A stretch of 64,000 nt of DNA from NORP233 sp050186825. Its GTDB lineage: Bacteria > Planctomycetota > J058. The position numbers and the translations under genes were made by a program. Below, piece after piece: positions 23,380 through 30,732 of the stretch (its first letter is position 1; every line of letters begins with the position of its first letter). The notes below the pieces were generated by a model that did not search any database, had not been told where the DNA came from, and saw only the letters and a program-made list of their open reading frames with translations. The stretch is taken from assembly GCA_050186825.1 (NCBI GenBank), contig JBFWYD010000020.1:76667-140666 (forward strand), in the 5' to 3' direction.

Positions 23380-24390
23380 CTAGGCCCCGAAGCTGCGGCG
23401 GAGCGCGGCCACGGCGTCGTCGAAGGCCGCGCGCGCCGAGGGGATGCCCTCGGTCATGTGCAGGAAGCCGTGGACGAGGCCGGGGTAGACCCGCTCCTCG
23501 ACCGCCACCCCGGCCTCGCGCAGGCGCGCGGCGTAGGCCAGGCCCTCGTCGCGGAGCGGGTCGTAACCCGCGACCTGCACGCAGGCCGGGGCGAGGCCCG
23601 CGAGCGACTCGGCCCGCAGGGGGGAGGCGTCGGGCTCGTCGCGGCGGGCGACCTCGGGGATGTAGAGCGAGAGGAACCAGGTGATGTCGTCGTCGCTCAG
23701 GAAGAAGCCGCTGGAGAACAGGTCGCGCGAGCGCGTGCGATGCCCGAGGTCGAGCCCGGGGTAGCAGAGGAGCTGGAGGCAGGGCGCGCCGAGCCCCGCG
23801 TCGCGCGCGCGGCGCGCGACGACGGCCGAGAGGTTGCCGCCGGCGCTGTCGCCGCCGACGGCCACGCGGGCGGGGTCGACGCCGAGGGCGGGCGCCTCGC
23901 GCAGGACCCACTCCAGCGCGGCCCAGGCGTCCTCGGCCGCGGCGGGGTAGGGGTGCTCGGGCGCGCGCCGGTAGTCGACCGCGACCACGCGGCAGCGCGC
24001 CTGGGCGGCGAGGGTCCGGCATAGGCCGTCGTGGGTGTCGAGGTCGCCGAGCACCCAGCCGCCGCCGTGGAAGAACAGGAGCGTGGGCGCGGGCGCGGGC
24101 GCGGCGCCGTAGACGCGCACGGGCACGGGCCCCGCGGGCCCGGGGAAGCTCCGGTCCTCGGCCGGCCCGGCGGCCCAGGGCTGGAGCAGGCGCGTGGTCT
24201 TCTTGAAGCGCGCGCGGGCCCGCGCGGCGTCCGGGTCGGTGAGCGGCGGCGCGCCGAGCTTCCCCTCGAGCTCGAGCAGCCACTGCACGCGCTCGTCGAG
24301 GGTCTGCCCGTCGATCACGATCGGCGCGCGCCGCCGGAGCGCGCGCGGCCAGGCCAGGATCCAGCGGGTCAGGCGGCGGCTGTAGATCAC
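23380..24390 (-). CDS. alpha/beta-hydrolase, HSL-type (family IV) esterase/lipase
   Basis: 336 residues. Serine hydrolase acting on short- to medium-chain esters by family analogy. Motifs in order: FFHGGGWVLGDLDTHD (oxyanion HGGG, residues about 108-123), DYRRAPEHPYPAA, the nucleophile elbow VGGDSAGGNLSAVVA (Ser about 182), the acid in YDPLRDEGLAYA (Asp about 275) and the catalytic His in LVHGFLHM (about 305). A basic N-terminal segment of about 25 residues (RRLTRWILAWPRALRRR) precedes a cap-like helical region. Full length. The hydrolase is convergent with DUF2277 (30 bp). Confidence 0.93.
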   Translation of the reverse strand: MIYSRRLTRWILAWPRALRRRAPIVIDGQTLDERVQWLLELEGKLGAPPLTDPDAARARARFKKTTRLLQPWAAGPAEDRSFPGPAGPVPVRVYGAAPAPAPTLLFFHGGGWVLGDLDTHDGLCRTLAAQARCRVVAVDYRRAPEHPYPAAAEDAWAALEWVLREAPALGVDPARVAVGGDSAGGNLSAVVARRARDAGLGAPCLQLLCYPGLDLGHRTRSRDLFSSGFFLSDDDITWFLSLYIPEVARRDEPDASPLRAESLAGLAPACVQVAGYDPLRDEGLAYAARLREAGVAVEERVYPGLVHGFLHMTEGIPSARAAFDDAVAALRRSFGA

Positions 24391-24432
24391 GGGTCCCCCT
24401 CGAGCGGCCCCGAATCTAGCCGCGGGCTCGGC

Positions 24433-24728
24433 TCAGGGCGCGAGCGAGAGCTCCCACACCTCGTCCGTGACCTGCTGGTGCTCCGGGCTGCCGAAGGTGA
24501 CGACGAGGACCTTCCGCTGCGGGTCCCAGGTCGCGCCCCAACCCTCGCTCTCGTGGGGGATCGGGCTGCCCGGCGCGGGCTCGAGCTCCTTCCCCCGCCT
24601 CGTAGACCGTGACAGGTTGGGGTGGCTCAGCCGCGCCGCGGTCGCCCCCCTCGCGCAGGAAGCGCGCGCGCGCGTCGGGGTCGTCGGCCACGTCCGCGGG
24701 CAGGAGCTCGAGCGCGGGAAGGCAACTC
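24433..24728 (-). pseudogene. frameshifted remnant of a Ser/Thr kinase-type gene
   Basis: On the minus strand the sequence begins ALELLPADVADDPDARARFL, which matches subdomains I-III of PknB-like kinases (the K of VALK here read as E). It continues REGGDRGAARLSHPNL, then after a frame change VTVYEAGE, the classic kinase run RLSHPNLVTVYEAGE split between frames. The 3' part reads WDPQRKVLVVTFGSPEHQ in the frame ending at 24433 and resembles a blade-type or Kelch-like repeat, not a kinase. No Gly loop, HRD or DFG is present. It abuts the terminator of the structured region on the same strand, so the 5' end may have been replaced by that element. Confidence 0.6.
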
Positions 24729-24730
24729 CG

Positions 24731-24768
24731 GAAAATGAGACGGCTGGAGGCTTTCGCCTCCAGCCGTC
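24731..24768 (-). terminator. strong intrinsic terminator (GAAA tetraloop)
   Basis: A perfect 13-bp GC-rich stem at 24739-24768 closes a 4-nt loop that reads GAAA on the minus strand, followed on that strand by TCATTTTCC. It is the clearest intrinsic terminator in the window and implies leftward transcription from the hairpin-rich region. Confidence 0.85.
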
Positions 24769-26660
24769 GTGGGTGTCAGTCGCAGGGTCGGCTTCCGGCT
24801 CGTTTCCTCGCCGAAGCTCTGAGTCGAGGTGCAGTCGATCGTCGCCGTTGCCGGCCTTCGGCCCGTCGCCGGGCCACGATCACCTCTTCCAGGGTTACGT
24901 CCTCACGGGTCTTGTTTGCCGATCCGGCGCACGCTTCTTGGACCGTTGCGTGCGAAACGTGCATCCCGTGCACGTGATCCTGATCGACCGGTCTCCCAAT
25001 GTTGGTTGGGATCATTCCCGCAGGAGGCCGCGCCCTCCTAGAGTCTTTTGCCTGCTCCTCGGCCGTCCTGAGTCAGCCGCCGACAGCTGCCGGCGTCCAG
25101 GACCTGCTCCCCAAGGTCTCCTTCCCCTTCACGGTGTCACTCGAACGAGCGGCCTGGGGTCACCCCCGTGGCGCGGGTCTGTCCAGTCCCCGCCCCGGCC
25201 TCCGCTCTCGGGCTTTCTCAACCCCTCAGCGGTTCTCGCAGGCTCGAGCTTCGCGGCCTTGTCTCATGCCGCAACCGTGTCCGGGATTCTCCTCCTTCAG
25301 AGGTTTCCCCTCGCAGAGATCGCGCACGCCTCGTCGGCGCCGCTAGCTCCCTTGCAGTTGGTCCCCGCACCTCCCGGCGAGGTCGCGCTGGCCTTGTCAC
25401 CCGCGGTTTCGTCCGACGCCGCTCAGGAGATCCTGAGCCTTGCCGTCTTCCCCCGCGCGCTATGGGTCCCCTTTCCGGGCCGATCTCCCCTGCACCGAGG
25501 TGCAGGCTCGCTCGTCCCTTCCCGGTCGCCCTGGGCCTTCGCAGCCTTGATCGCCGCTCGGTCCGGCTTCCTCTGCTTCGAAGCCTTCTTCCCTCTGCGA
25601 GTCCGTTCACGCGCGCCGAGGTTGCCCTCGACCCGCGGCCGATCCTCTCTTGGGTGTTTCGCCCCTCTGAAGCTTTCTCCGCCCGCGCCTCGGACCCTCG
25701 CTGACCCGTCCCGCTGCCCTCTTCGCGCTGCTCGCCGCCCCGAGGGACGACGTCTCACGCGACCGGCTGGCGCGACATGGACCGACGTTCCAGCTCTCTC
25801 CTAAGGCTTTGACACCTTCGGTCGGAGCCTTCTCGCCGCCCCACGACCTCCGAGGACCCTCGCGGGAGACCCGCGTGAACCCCTGGCGTCAGGTGAAGTC
25901 GAGCTCGGAAACGAATGATCCCGAGTCGTCTTCGTCGGCAGCTCCCGATCCGGTGTGGACCGGGCTGGACCGCCTCTCGGCGGCCGTCCTTCTCCCTTGG
26001 CCTTACATCTCCTGGGACACCCGATCGGCGAACCGATCGCAGCGCGCCCATTCGTGCGGGCCTGCGGAGCTTCGTAGTACGCGGGAAGCTACGTGTCTCG
26101 TCCCCGCTCCCGAGGGAACGGCTGGAGATCGCTGGCTCCTCTGGGGTTCTTGCCTTCTCGCTCGCTCTCCCAAGACCAGTGCTCGGAGCCGTGGCTCTTC
26201 ACACTCGATCGGGACGCCTCGAACCCTGGCTCATGGTTTCGCCAGAAGCGCGTCGCCGTCGTCTCCGACGTCTTCGTGCCTCTCTCGGGTCCGCTGCGGC
26301 TCCCCCCCTCGAGGGTCTGGCCCTCGCGGGTCTGGGTCAGCGTCGTCTCGGCTGTTGGCTCGGAACCGCTCCTCGCCTGACGAGGGCGAAGAATACGGAT
26401 CGGGACCGACCGCCTCAAGCGACTCTTCGCGCGCGGCGTCGCGCCACGCTGTGGAGGCGCGCGCGCCGACTTTCACTCGCGAGTCCATCTCCTTGCGCGC
26501 GGTGCGTCGAAGCTGTGGAGAGCGTGGGGAGGTCATCGGAAGAGGGCGCGGAAGACTTTTTTCCGGATGTTCATGTTGGCGACCTCGCCGGACCTGGCGA
26601 GGTCCGCACGGCGGAGCTACGGCGCTCCGAGCGTCTGCCGACAAGGTGTTGGTAGCGAAC
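24739..26660 (-). ncRNA. candidate large structured non-coding RNA (about 1.9 kb)
   Basis: No reading frame on either strand has recognisable protein content; frames are short and of Ser/Arg/Pro composition. G+C is lower than in the neighbouring genes, and the minus strand is purine-rich. Many local hairpins have stable tetraloops only when read on the minus strand: GAAA at the 24739-24768 terminator, CUCG at 25489-25506, UUCG at 26022-26039, GAGA (a GNRA loop) at 25970-25983. Other stems are 25421-25438, 25861-25875, 25950-25963 and 26581-26604 (9 bp). No rRNA, RNase P, tmRNA or group II intron domain V motif was recognised. Start is uncertain; a weak TTGAGC...TAGCCA pair lies on the minus strand near 26710-26740. 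Alternative: a decayed gene or mobile-element remnant. Confidence 0.5.
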
Positions 26661-26682
26661 GACTAATGGCGGAATCGCGCTC

Positions 26683-26712
26683 TTGACAGGGCGGCGGCGC
26701 GCGACGTAATGG
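26683..26712 (+). promoter_or_regulatory. sigma70-type promoter for the 26838 gene
   Basis: TTGACA at 26683-26688 matches the -35 consensus exactly; TAATGG at 26707-26712 is a -10 candidate, 18 bp spacer. The downstream gene begins about 125 bp later. Short direct repeats of GGCTAG follow the -10. Confidence 0.5.
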
Positions 26713-26837
26713 CTAGGGCACCTAGTGGCTAGCTCAAGTTGCCGTGCCTCGCGGAACGAGGCTTCCCTTGTGGCTAAAGGACTTGGGCCCAGCGCGCGGG
26801 CTGCGATACTCCGCGCGCACCCAACCGGGAGGTAGCC

Positions 26838-27176
26838 ATGCGCCCTTGGATCCCGTGCGCGCTCCTGTGCGCGCTCGTCGTCGCCCTCAGCCCGCAGTCT
26901 CCCGCGCAGGATCGGCGTGCGCCGCAGCAGCAGCAGGCAAGGCCCTACGCGGGGCAGCTCTGGGACTACCGCGTGTTCCGCCTCGACGAGCGGGAATACA
27001 AGGACAAGCTGGACTACCAGCAGATCCTCCGCGAGGAGGGCTCGCGCGGCGCGGAGGCGGTGTTCTTCCAGCGCGTGCTGCACTACCTGGGCGAGGAGGG
27101 CTGGGAGCTCGTGACCTTCGAGCGGCGCGGCGCCGAGGTGGTCTACCTCTACCTGAAGCGCCCGCGCCCGCGCTGA
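26838..27176 (+). CDS. secreted DUF4177-like small protein
   Basis: 112 residues; ATG 26838 with GGGAGG upstream. Signal peptide at residues 1-24 (LLCALVVALSPQSPAQ), a short Gln-rich linker, then a domain beginning LWDYRVFRLDEREYKDK and ending LGEEGWELVTFERRGAEVV and YLYLKRP. The W-x-Y opening and EGWELV followed by a beta strand are the hallmark of the DUF4177 fold, a small alpha-beta protein of unknown function, here exported. Monocistronic, with its own promoter. An 11-bp inverted repeat (GCCGAGCGTTC at 27190; GAACGCTCGGC near 27284) follows the gene. Confidence 0.78.
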   Translation: MRPWIPCALLCALVVALSPQSPAQDRRAPQQQQARPYAGQLWDYRVFRLDEREYKDKLDYQQILREEGSRGAEAVFFQRVLHYLGEEGWELVTFERRGAEVVYLYLKRPRPR

Positions 27177-27334
27177 GCCGAGCTGCGGATGCCGAGCGTT
27201 CACGCGGGGGCGGGAGCTGGGGCGAGAGCGCCAGGTCGACGCAAGCGGAGTGGTCGAGCGCAGCTCGACCTCCGCGCCAGCGAACGCTCGGCCTCCTTGC
27301 TCGGCTCAACCTTCAGAGGCGCTGAGCGCTGGAC

Positions 27335-28054
27335 CTAGGCGGGGCCCTCGGCGAGGTCCGGGAGCAGGTCCTGGTAGAGGGTCCAGAAGTGGTAGGCCCC
27401 GAGCAGGAGGCCCAGCGCCGCGTAGGAGCGCGTGCGCGGGGAGTCCCAGCCGGGCTCCGCGACCTCGAGCAGCTCGCGCGCGTGGGTCACGTCGAGCACG
27501 GCGTGGACGGCGTAGTGGCGCTGGGTGTCCGGCTCGACCCAGCCGCGGGCGTGGATCAGGCGCGCGATGCGGTCGCTGATCCCCGTGTAGAGGTGCTCGA
27601 TCATGCCGAGCGCGGCGGCCCCGACCTCGTACTCCTGGGCGAGGCAGAGGTTCCTGAGCGCGTGGTTGAAGGCGGTCACCCAGATCGGGCAGGGCTCCTC
27701 GAGCTGCTCCGCGCTGGCGCCCATGGCGAGGAGGTACTCCCGGTAGGTGTACTTGTGGCTGAAGGCCACGTTCCCGTGGCCGTGCTCCTCGGCCACGTTC
27801 TCGGCCACGCGGATCCGCGACTCGACCCGCGGCATGCGCGCGAGGATCGCGGCCAGCGCCTGGGAGAAGGACTCGACCGCGAAGCGGAAGGGGACCTGGG
27901 TGGCGAGGAAGGCCTCGCGGGTGGTCGAGGCGTCGTGCGCCCAGCGGAAGTAGGGATGAGCGGCGAAGTCGTAGGCCCGCGCCACGGAGTCGACGGCGTC
28001 CCAGATCGTCTCCTTGATCGCGACGCGCCCCCAGAGCAGGTTCGGCTTGGCCAT
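27335..28054 (-). CDS. iron-containing redox enzyme, haem-oxygenase-like fold
   Basis: 239 residues. The fold family includes PqqC, TenA, CADD and haem-oxygenase-like diiron oxidases. Evidence: IRVAENVAEEHGHGNVAFSH carries the E-x-x-x-E-x-x-x-x-H type metal ligands in one helix; ALGMIEHLYTGISDRIARLI supplies another Glu; HYAVHAVLDVTHARELLEVA supplies the H-x-x-x-x-D-x-x-H ligands. Length is typical. The start ATG at 28054 is 50 bp downstream of the hypF stop, same strand, so the two may be cotranscribed. The substrate is unknown; no peptide precursor or biosynthetic cluster is nearby. Confidence 0.8.
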   Translation of the reverse strand: MAKPNLLWGRVAIKETIWDAVDSVARAYDFAAHPYFRWAHDASTTREAFLATQVPFRFAVESFSQALAAILARMPRVESRIRVAENVAEEHGHGNVAFSHKYTYREYLLAMGASAEQLEEPCPIWVTAFNHALRNLCLAQEYEVGAAALGMIEHLYTGISDRIARLIHARGWVEPDTQRHYAVHAVLDVTHARELLEVAEPGWDSPRTRSYAALGLLLGAYHFWTLYQDLLPDLAEGPA

Positions 28055-28103
28055 GGCCAGGATTGTGGCAGGCAGGGGGGGCGCGCGCCCCGTCGGCCGC
28101 GCC

Positions 28104-30383
28104 TCAGGGCGTCGCGCGGCGCGCGTGGAGCGCGGAGGCGACGGCGGCCTGCCCGAGCGCCAGGCCGCCGTCGTTGCCCGGGAAGCGGCGCGCGGACAGG
28201 GGCTCGAGGCCGCGGGCCTCGAGCCCCGCGCGTGTGGCCTCGAGCAGGAGCCGGTTCTGGAAGCAGCCGCCGGCGAGCACGACGCGTCGCAGGCCAGTGG
28301 TCGCGCTCAGCCGCGTGAGGGCCTCGACGAGCGCGCCCGCGAGCGCTGCGTGGAAGCGGCGGCTGACGCGCGCCGGGTCGGCGCCGGCGCGCACCTCGGT
28401 CACGACCTCGCGCACGAGGGGGCGCGGGTCGAGCCGGAGCAGGCTCTCCGCCTCGACGAGCGGCAGCGGGTAGGGCGCGCCGAGCTCCCCCTGGGCGGCG
28501 GCCTCGAGCTCCATGGCGACCTGGGCCTCGTAGCTCGCGCGCGCGCGCAGGCCACCCAGCGCGGCCACCGCGTCGAAGAGTCGCCCCGCGCTCGAGGCGA
28601 GGGGGAGGGCGGCCGCGGCCGAGCGCAGCACGCGGGTCGCTGTGGCCTGCGACGCCGCGTCGGGGGCGAGGAGCGGCAGGTCGGTGTCGTCCAGCCCGGC
28701 GGCCACGGCCTGGCTGAGGGCGGCCCGCCAGGGCTCGCGCGCCGCCGCGTCTCCGCCGAGGAGCGGCAGGGGCAAGAGCCCGCCCAGGCGCTCCGCGCGA
28801 CGGAGGTCCGCGCGCAGGAGCTCGCAGCCCCACACCGTCCCGTCCGTCCCGTAGCCGGTCCCGTCGAGGGTCGCGGCGAGCACGGGACCTTCGAGCCCGC
28901 GCTCGGCCAGGACGGCGGCGACGTGCGCGTGGTGGTGCTGGACGCGCACGAGCGGCAGCCCGGTCGCGCGCGCCAGGCGCGCGCTGGCGTAGTCGGGGTG
29001 GAGGTCGGCCACCGCGACCTCCGGCGCGCAGGAGAGCAGCCGCGCGAGCACGTCGCGCACGGCCTGGGCGCGCTCCTCGACCTCGGGCACGGCGAGGTCG
29101 CCGAGGTGGGGCCCCAGCAGCGCGCGCCCGTCTCGCACGAGGCACAGCGCGCCCTTGAGGTCGCCGCCAAAGGCGATCAGGTCGGGCCCCGCGACCGGGA
29201 GCTCGAGCGCGTCGGGGACCTGCCCGCGCCCGCGCCGCAGCGCGCAGGGTGCGCCGCCGACCACGCGCACGAGCGAGTCGTCGAGCGGGAGGGTGATCTC
29301 GCGGTCGTGCCCGAGGAACCACTCGGCCACGGGCGCGAGCAGCGCGCGCGCCTCGTCCTTGCCCCAGGCCAGCGGCGACCCATGCAGGTTCCCGCTGGTG
29401 AGCACGAGCGCGGGCGGCGCCGGCGGCTCGAGCAGCAGGCGGTGCAGCGGCGAGGCGGGGAGCATCACGCCCAGCTCGCGTAGCCCGGGCGCCACCTCGG
29501 CGCAGAGCGGCGCGCCGGCGCGCCGCTCGAGGAGCACGATCGGCCGGGCCGGTGAGCTCAGCGCTTCGTCCTCGGCCGCGCCGACCCGCGCGATCCGCGC
29601 CGCGCCCTCGAGGTCGGCCACGAGCACGGCCAGGGGCTGCTCGGGGCGCCGCTTGCGCGCGCGCAGCCGGCGCACGGCCTCCGCGTCGCTCGCGTCGCAC
29701 GCGAGCTGCCACCCGCCCACGCCCTCCAGCGCGAGGATCGTCCCCGCCGCCAGCAGCTCGCGCGCGCGCTGGAGCGCGGCGTCTCCGCGGAGCCGCTCTC
29801 CCTCGCGCCCGGCCGGGTGGAGCTCGAGGGACGGTCCGCAGGCGGGGCAGGCCTGCGCCTCCGCGTGGAAGCGACGGTCTCCGAGGTCGGCGTACTCGCG
29901 CGCGCACTCCGCGCAGAGGGGGAAGTCGCCCAGCGCGGTGTTCTCCCGCGCGTAGGGGAGGCCGCGCGCGATGGACACGCGCGGCCCGCAGGCCGTGCAG
30001 CTCGTGAACGGGTAGCCCGCGCGCCGCCCCTGCTCCGCGAGCGCCTCGGCGAGGCACGCCGCGCAGGGGCCCTGGTCGGGCGGGAGCGGGATCCTCCGCG
30101 CAGCGCCCCCGCGCACGGCCACCTCGAAGCCCGCGCGCCCCAGGGGCTGGAGCCCGCGCTGCACCGTGAGCTCCTCGATCCGCGCGCCCCGCGGCGCCTC
30201 GCGCCGGAGCCGCTCGAGGAAGCTCTCGAGCGCGCGCGGCTCACCCTCCACCTCGAGCACGACCTCGTCGCCCGCGTTCTGCGCGCTCCCCGCGAGCCCC
30301 AGCCCGAGGGCGAGCCGGGCCGCGAAGGGCCTGAAGCCCACGCCCTGAACGACGCCCCGCACGCGCGCCCTGACTCGCTCCAC
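28104..30383 (-). CDS. hypF: carbamoyltransferase HypF, [NiFe]-hydrogenase maturation
   Basis: 759 residues from GTG 30383; the longer upstream frame adds non-family residues. HypF uses carbamoyl phosphate and ATP to carbamoylate HypE, the source of the hydrogenase CN ligands. Domains in order: acylphosphatase (residues 1-90, RGVVQGVGFRPFAARLAL), two Zn fingers (105-185, CAAC, CTAC, CAEC, CPAC), a YrdC-like domain (about 200-370) and the Kae1-like transferase domain (about 400-755) with VQHHHAHVAAVLAERGLEG and DGTGYGTDGTVWG. All four Cys pairs and the HHHAH metal motif are intact. No hypCDE or hydrogenase genes are in the window, so its partners must be elsewhere. Confidence 0.95.
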   Translation of the reverse strand: MERVRARVRGVVQGVGFRPFAARLALGLGLAGSAQNAGDEVVLEVEGEPRALESFLERLRREAPRGARIEELTVQRGLQPLGRAGFEVAVRGGAARRIPLPPDQGPCAACLAEALAEQGRRAGYPFTSCTACGPRVSIARGLPYARENTALGDFPLCAECAREYADLGDRRFHAEAQACPACGPSLELHPAGREGERLRGDAALQRARELLAAGTILALEGVGGWQLACDASDAEAVRRLRARKRRPEQPLAVLVADLEGAARIARVGAAEDEALSSPARPIVLLERRAGAPLCAEVAPGLRELGVMLPASPLHRLLLEPPAPPALVLTSGNLHGSPLAWGKDEARALLAPVAEWFLGHDREITLPLDDSLVRVVGGAPCALRRGRGQVPDALELPVAGPDLIAFGGDLKGALCLVRDGRALLGPHLGDLAVPEVEERAQAVRDVLARLLSCAPEVAVADLHPDYASARLARATGLPLVRVQHHHAHVAAVLAERGLEGPVLAATLDGTGYGTDGTVWGCELLRADLRRAERLGGLLPLPLLGGDAAAREPWRAALSQAVAAGLDDTDLPLLAPDAASQATATRVLRSAAAALPLASSAGRLFDAVAALGGLRARASYEAQVAMELEAAAQGELGAPYPLPLVEAESLLRLDPRPLVREVVTEVRAGADPARVSRRFHAALAGALVEALTRLSATTGLRRVVLAGGCFQNRLLLEATRAGLEARGLEPLSARRFPGNDGGLALGQAAVASALHARRATP

Positions 30384-30732
30384 GCCCCGGAGCGTGCCCG
30401 AAGGCGCCCTCCCCGGCCAGCCAGGCCGCGCGCCCGAGGCCCGGCTCCTCCGTGGCGCAGGCCTGACCAAGTGCCTGAGCTCGCCTGGCCAGGGGGCCCT
30501 CTTCGACTACACCCTTCGCGAGCTGTCGGCTGTCGAGCAGTGTTCTCGCGCCCGCGCGCCCCGGCGCTCGAAGCCGTGGTCAGGGCAGCGCTTGCGCCTC
30601 GGCGCCCCGCGCCGCCCCCATTTCGGGGGTCTCGCCTGTGATGCTCCGCGGCGCCGGAGAACCTGGGACCGCCAGCGGGCGTCCCAGACCCCTCTCCCTC
30701 GCAGCCCCATCACGCGAAGCGAGCGACCTCCC
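30384..30732. other. divergent intergenic region, hypF / VIT-VWA-TPR giant
   Basis: About 350 bp between divergent genes; presumably contains both promoters. No credible gene. Small GC-rich hairpins (for example GCGTCCC near 30677) are present but no recognisable promoter boxes. Confidence 0.35.

Noticed and set aside
24776..25015. A 79-codon minus-strand frame ending 8 bp before the terminator
   Set aside because: Placement is tempting, but the sequence has no recognisable family and its 5' half coincides with strong hairpins. Left as part of the RNA candidate.
24467..25804. A 445-codon plus-strand open frame in the hairpin-rich region
   Set aside because: Ser/Pro/Arg/Leu-rich, no motif, and it runs antisense to the kinase remnant and through several perfect hairpins and a terminator.
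24739..26660. rRNA, RNase P RNA, tmRNA or group II intron
   Set aside because: Signature segments of these RNAs were looked for on both strands and not found, though a covariance search could overrule this.
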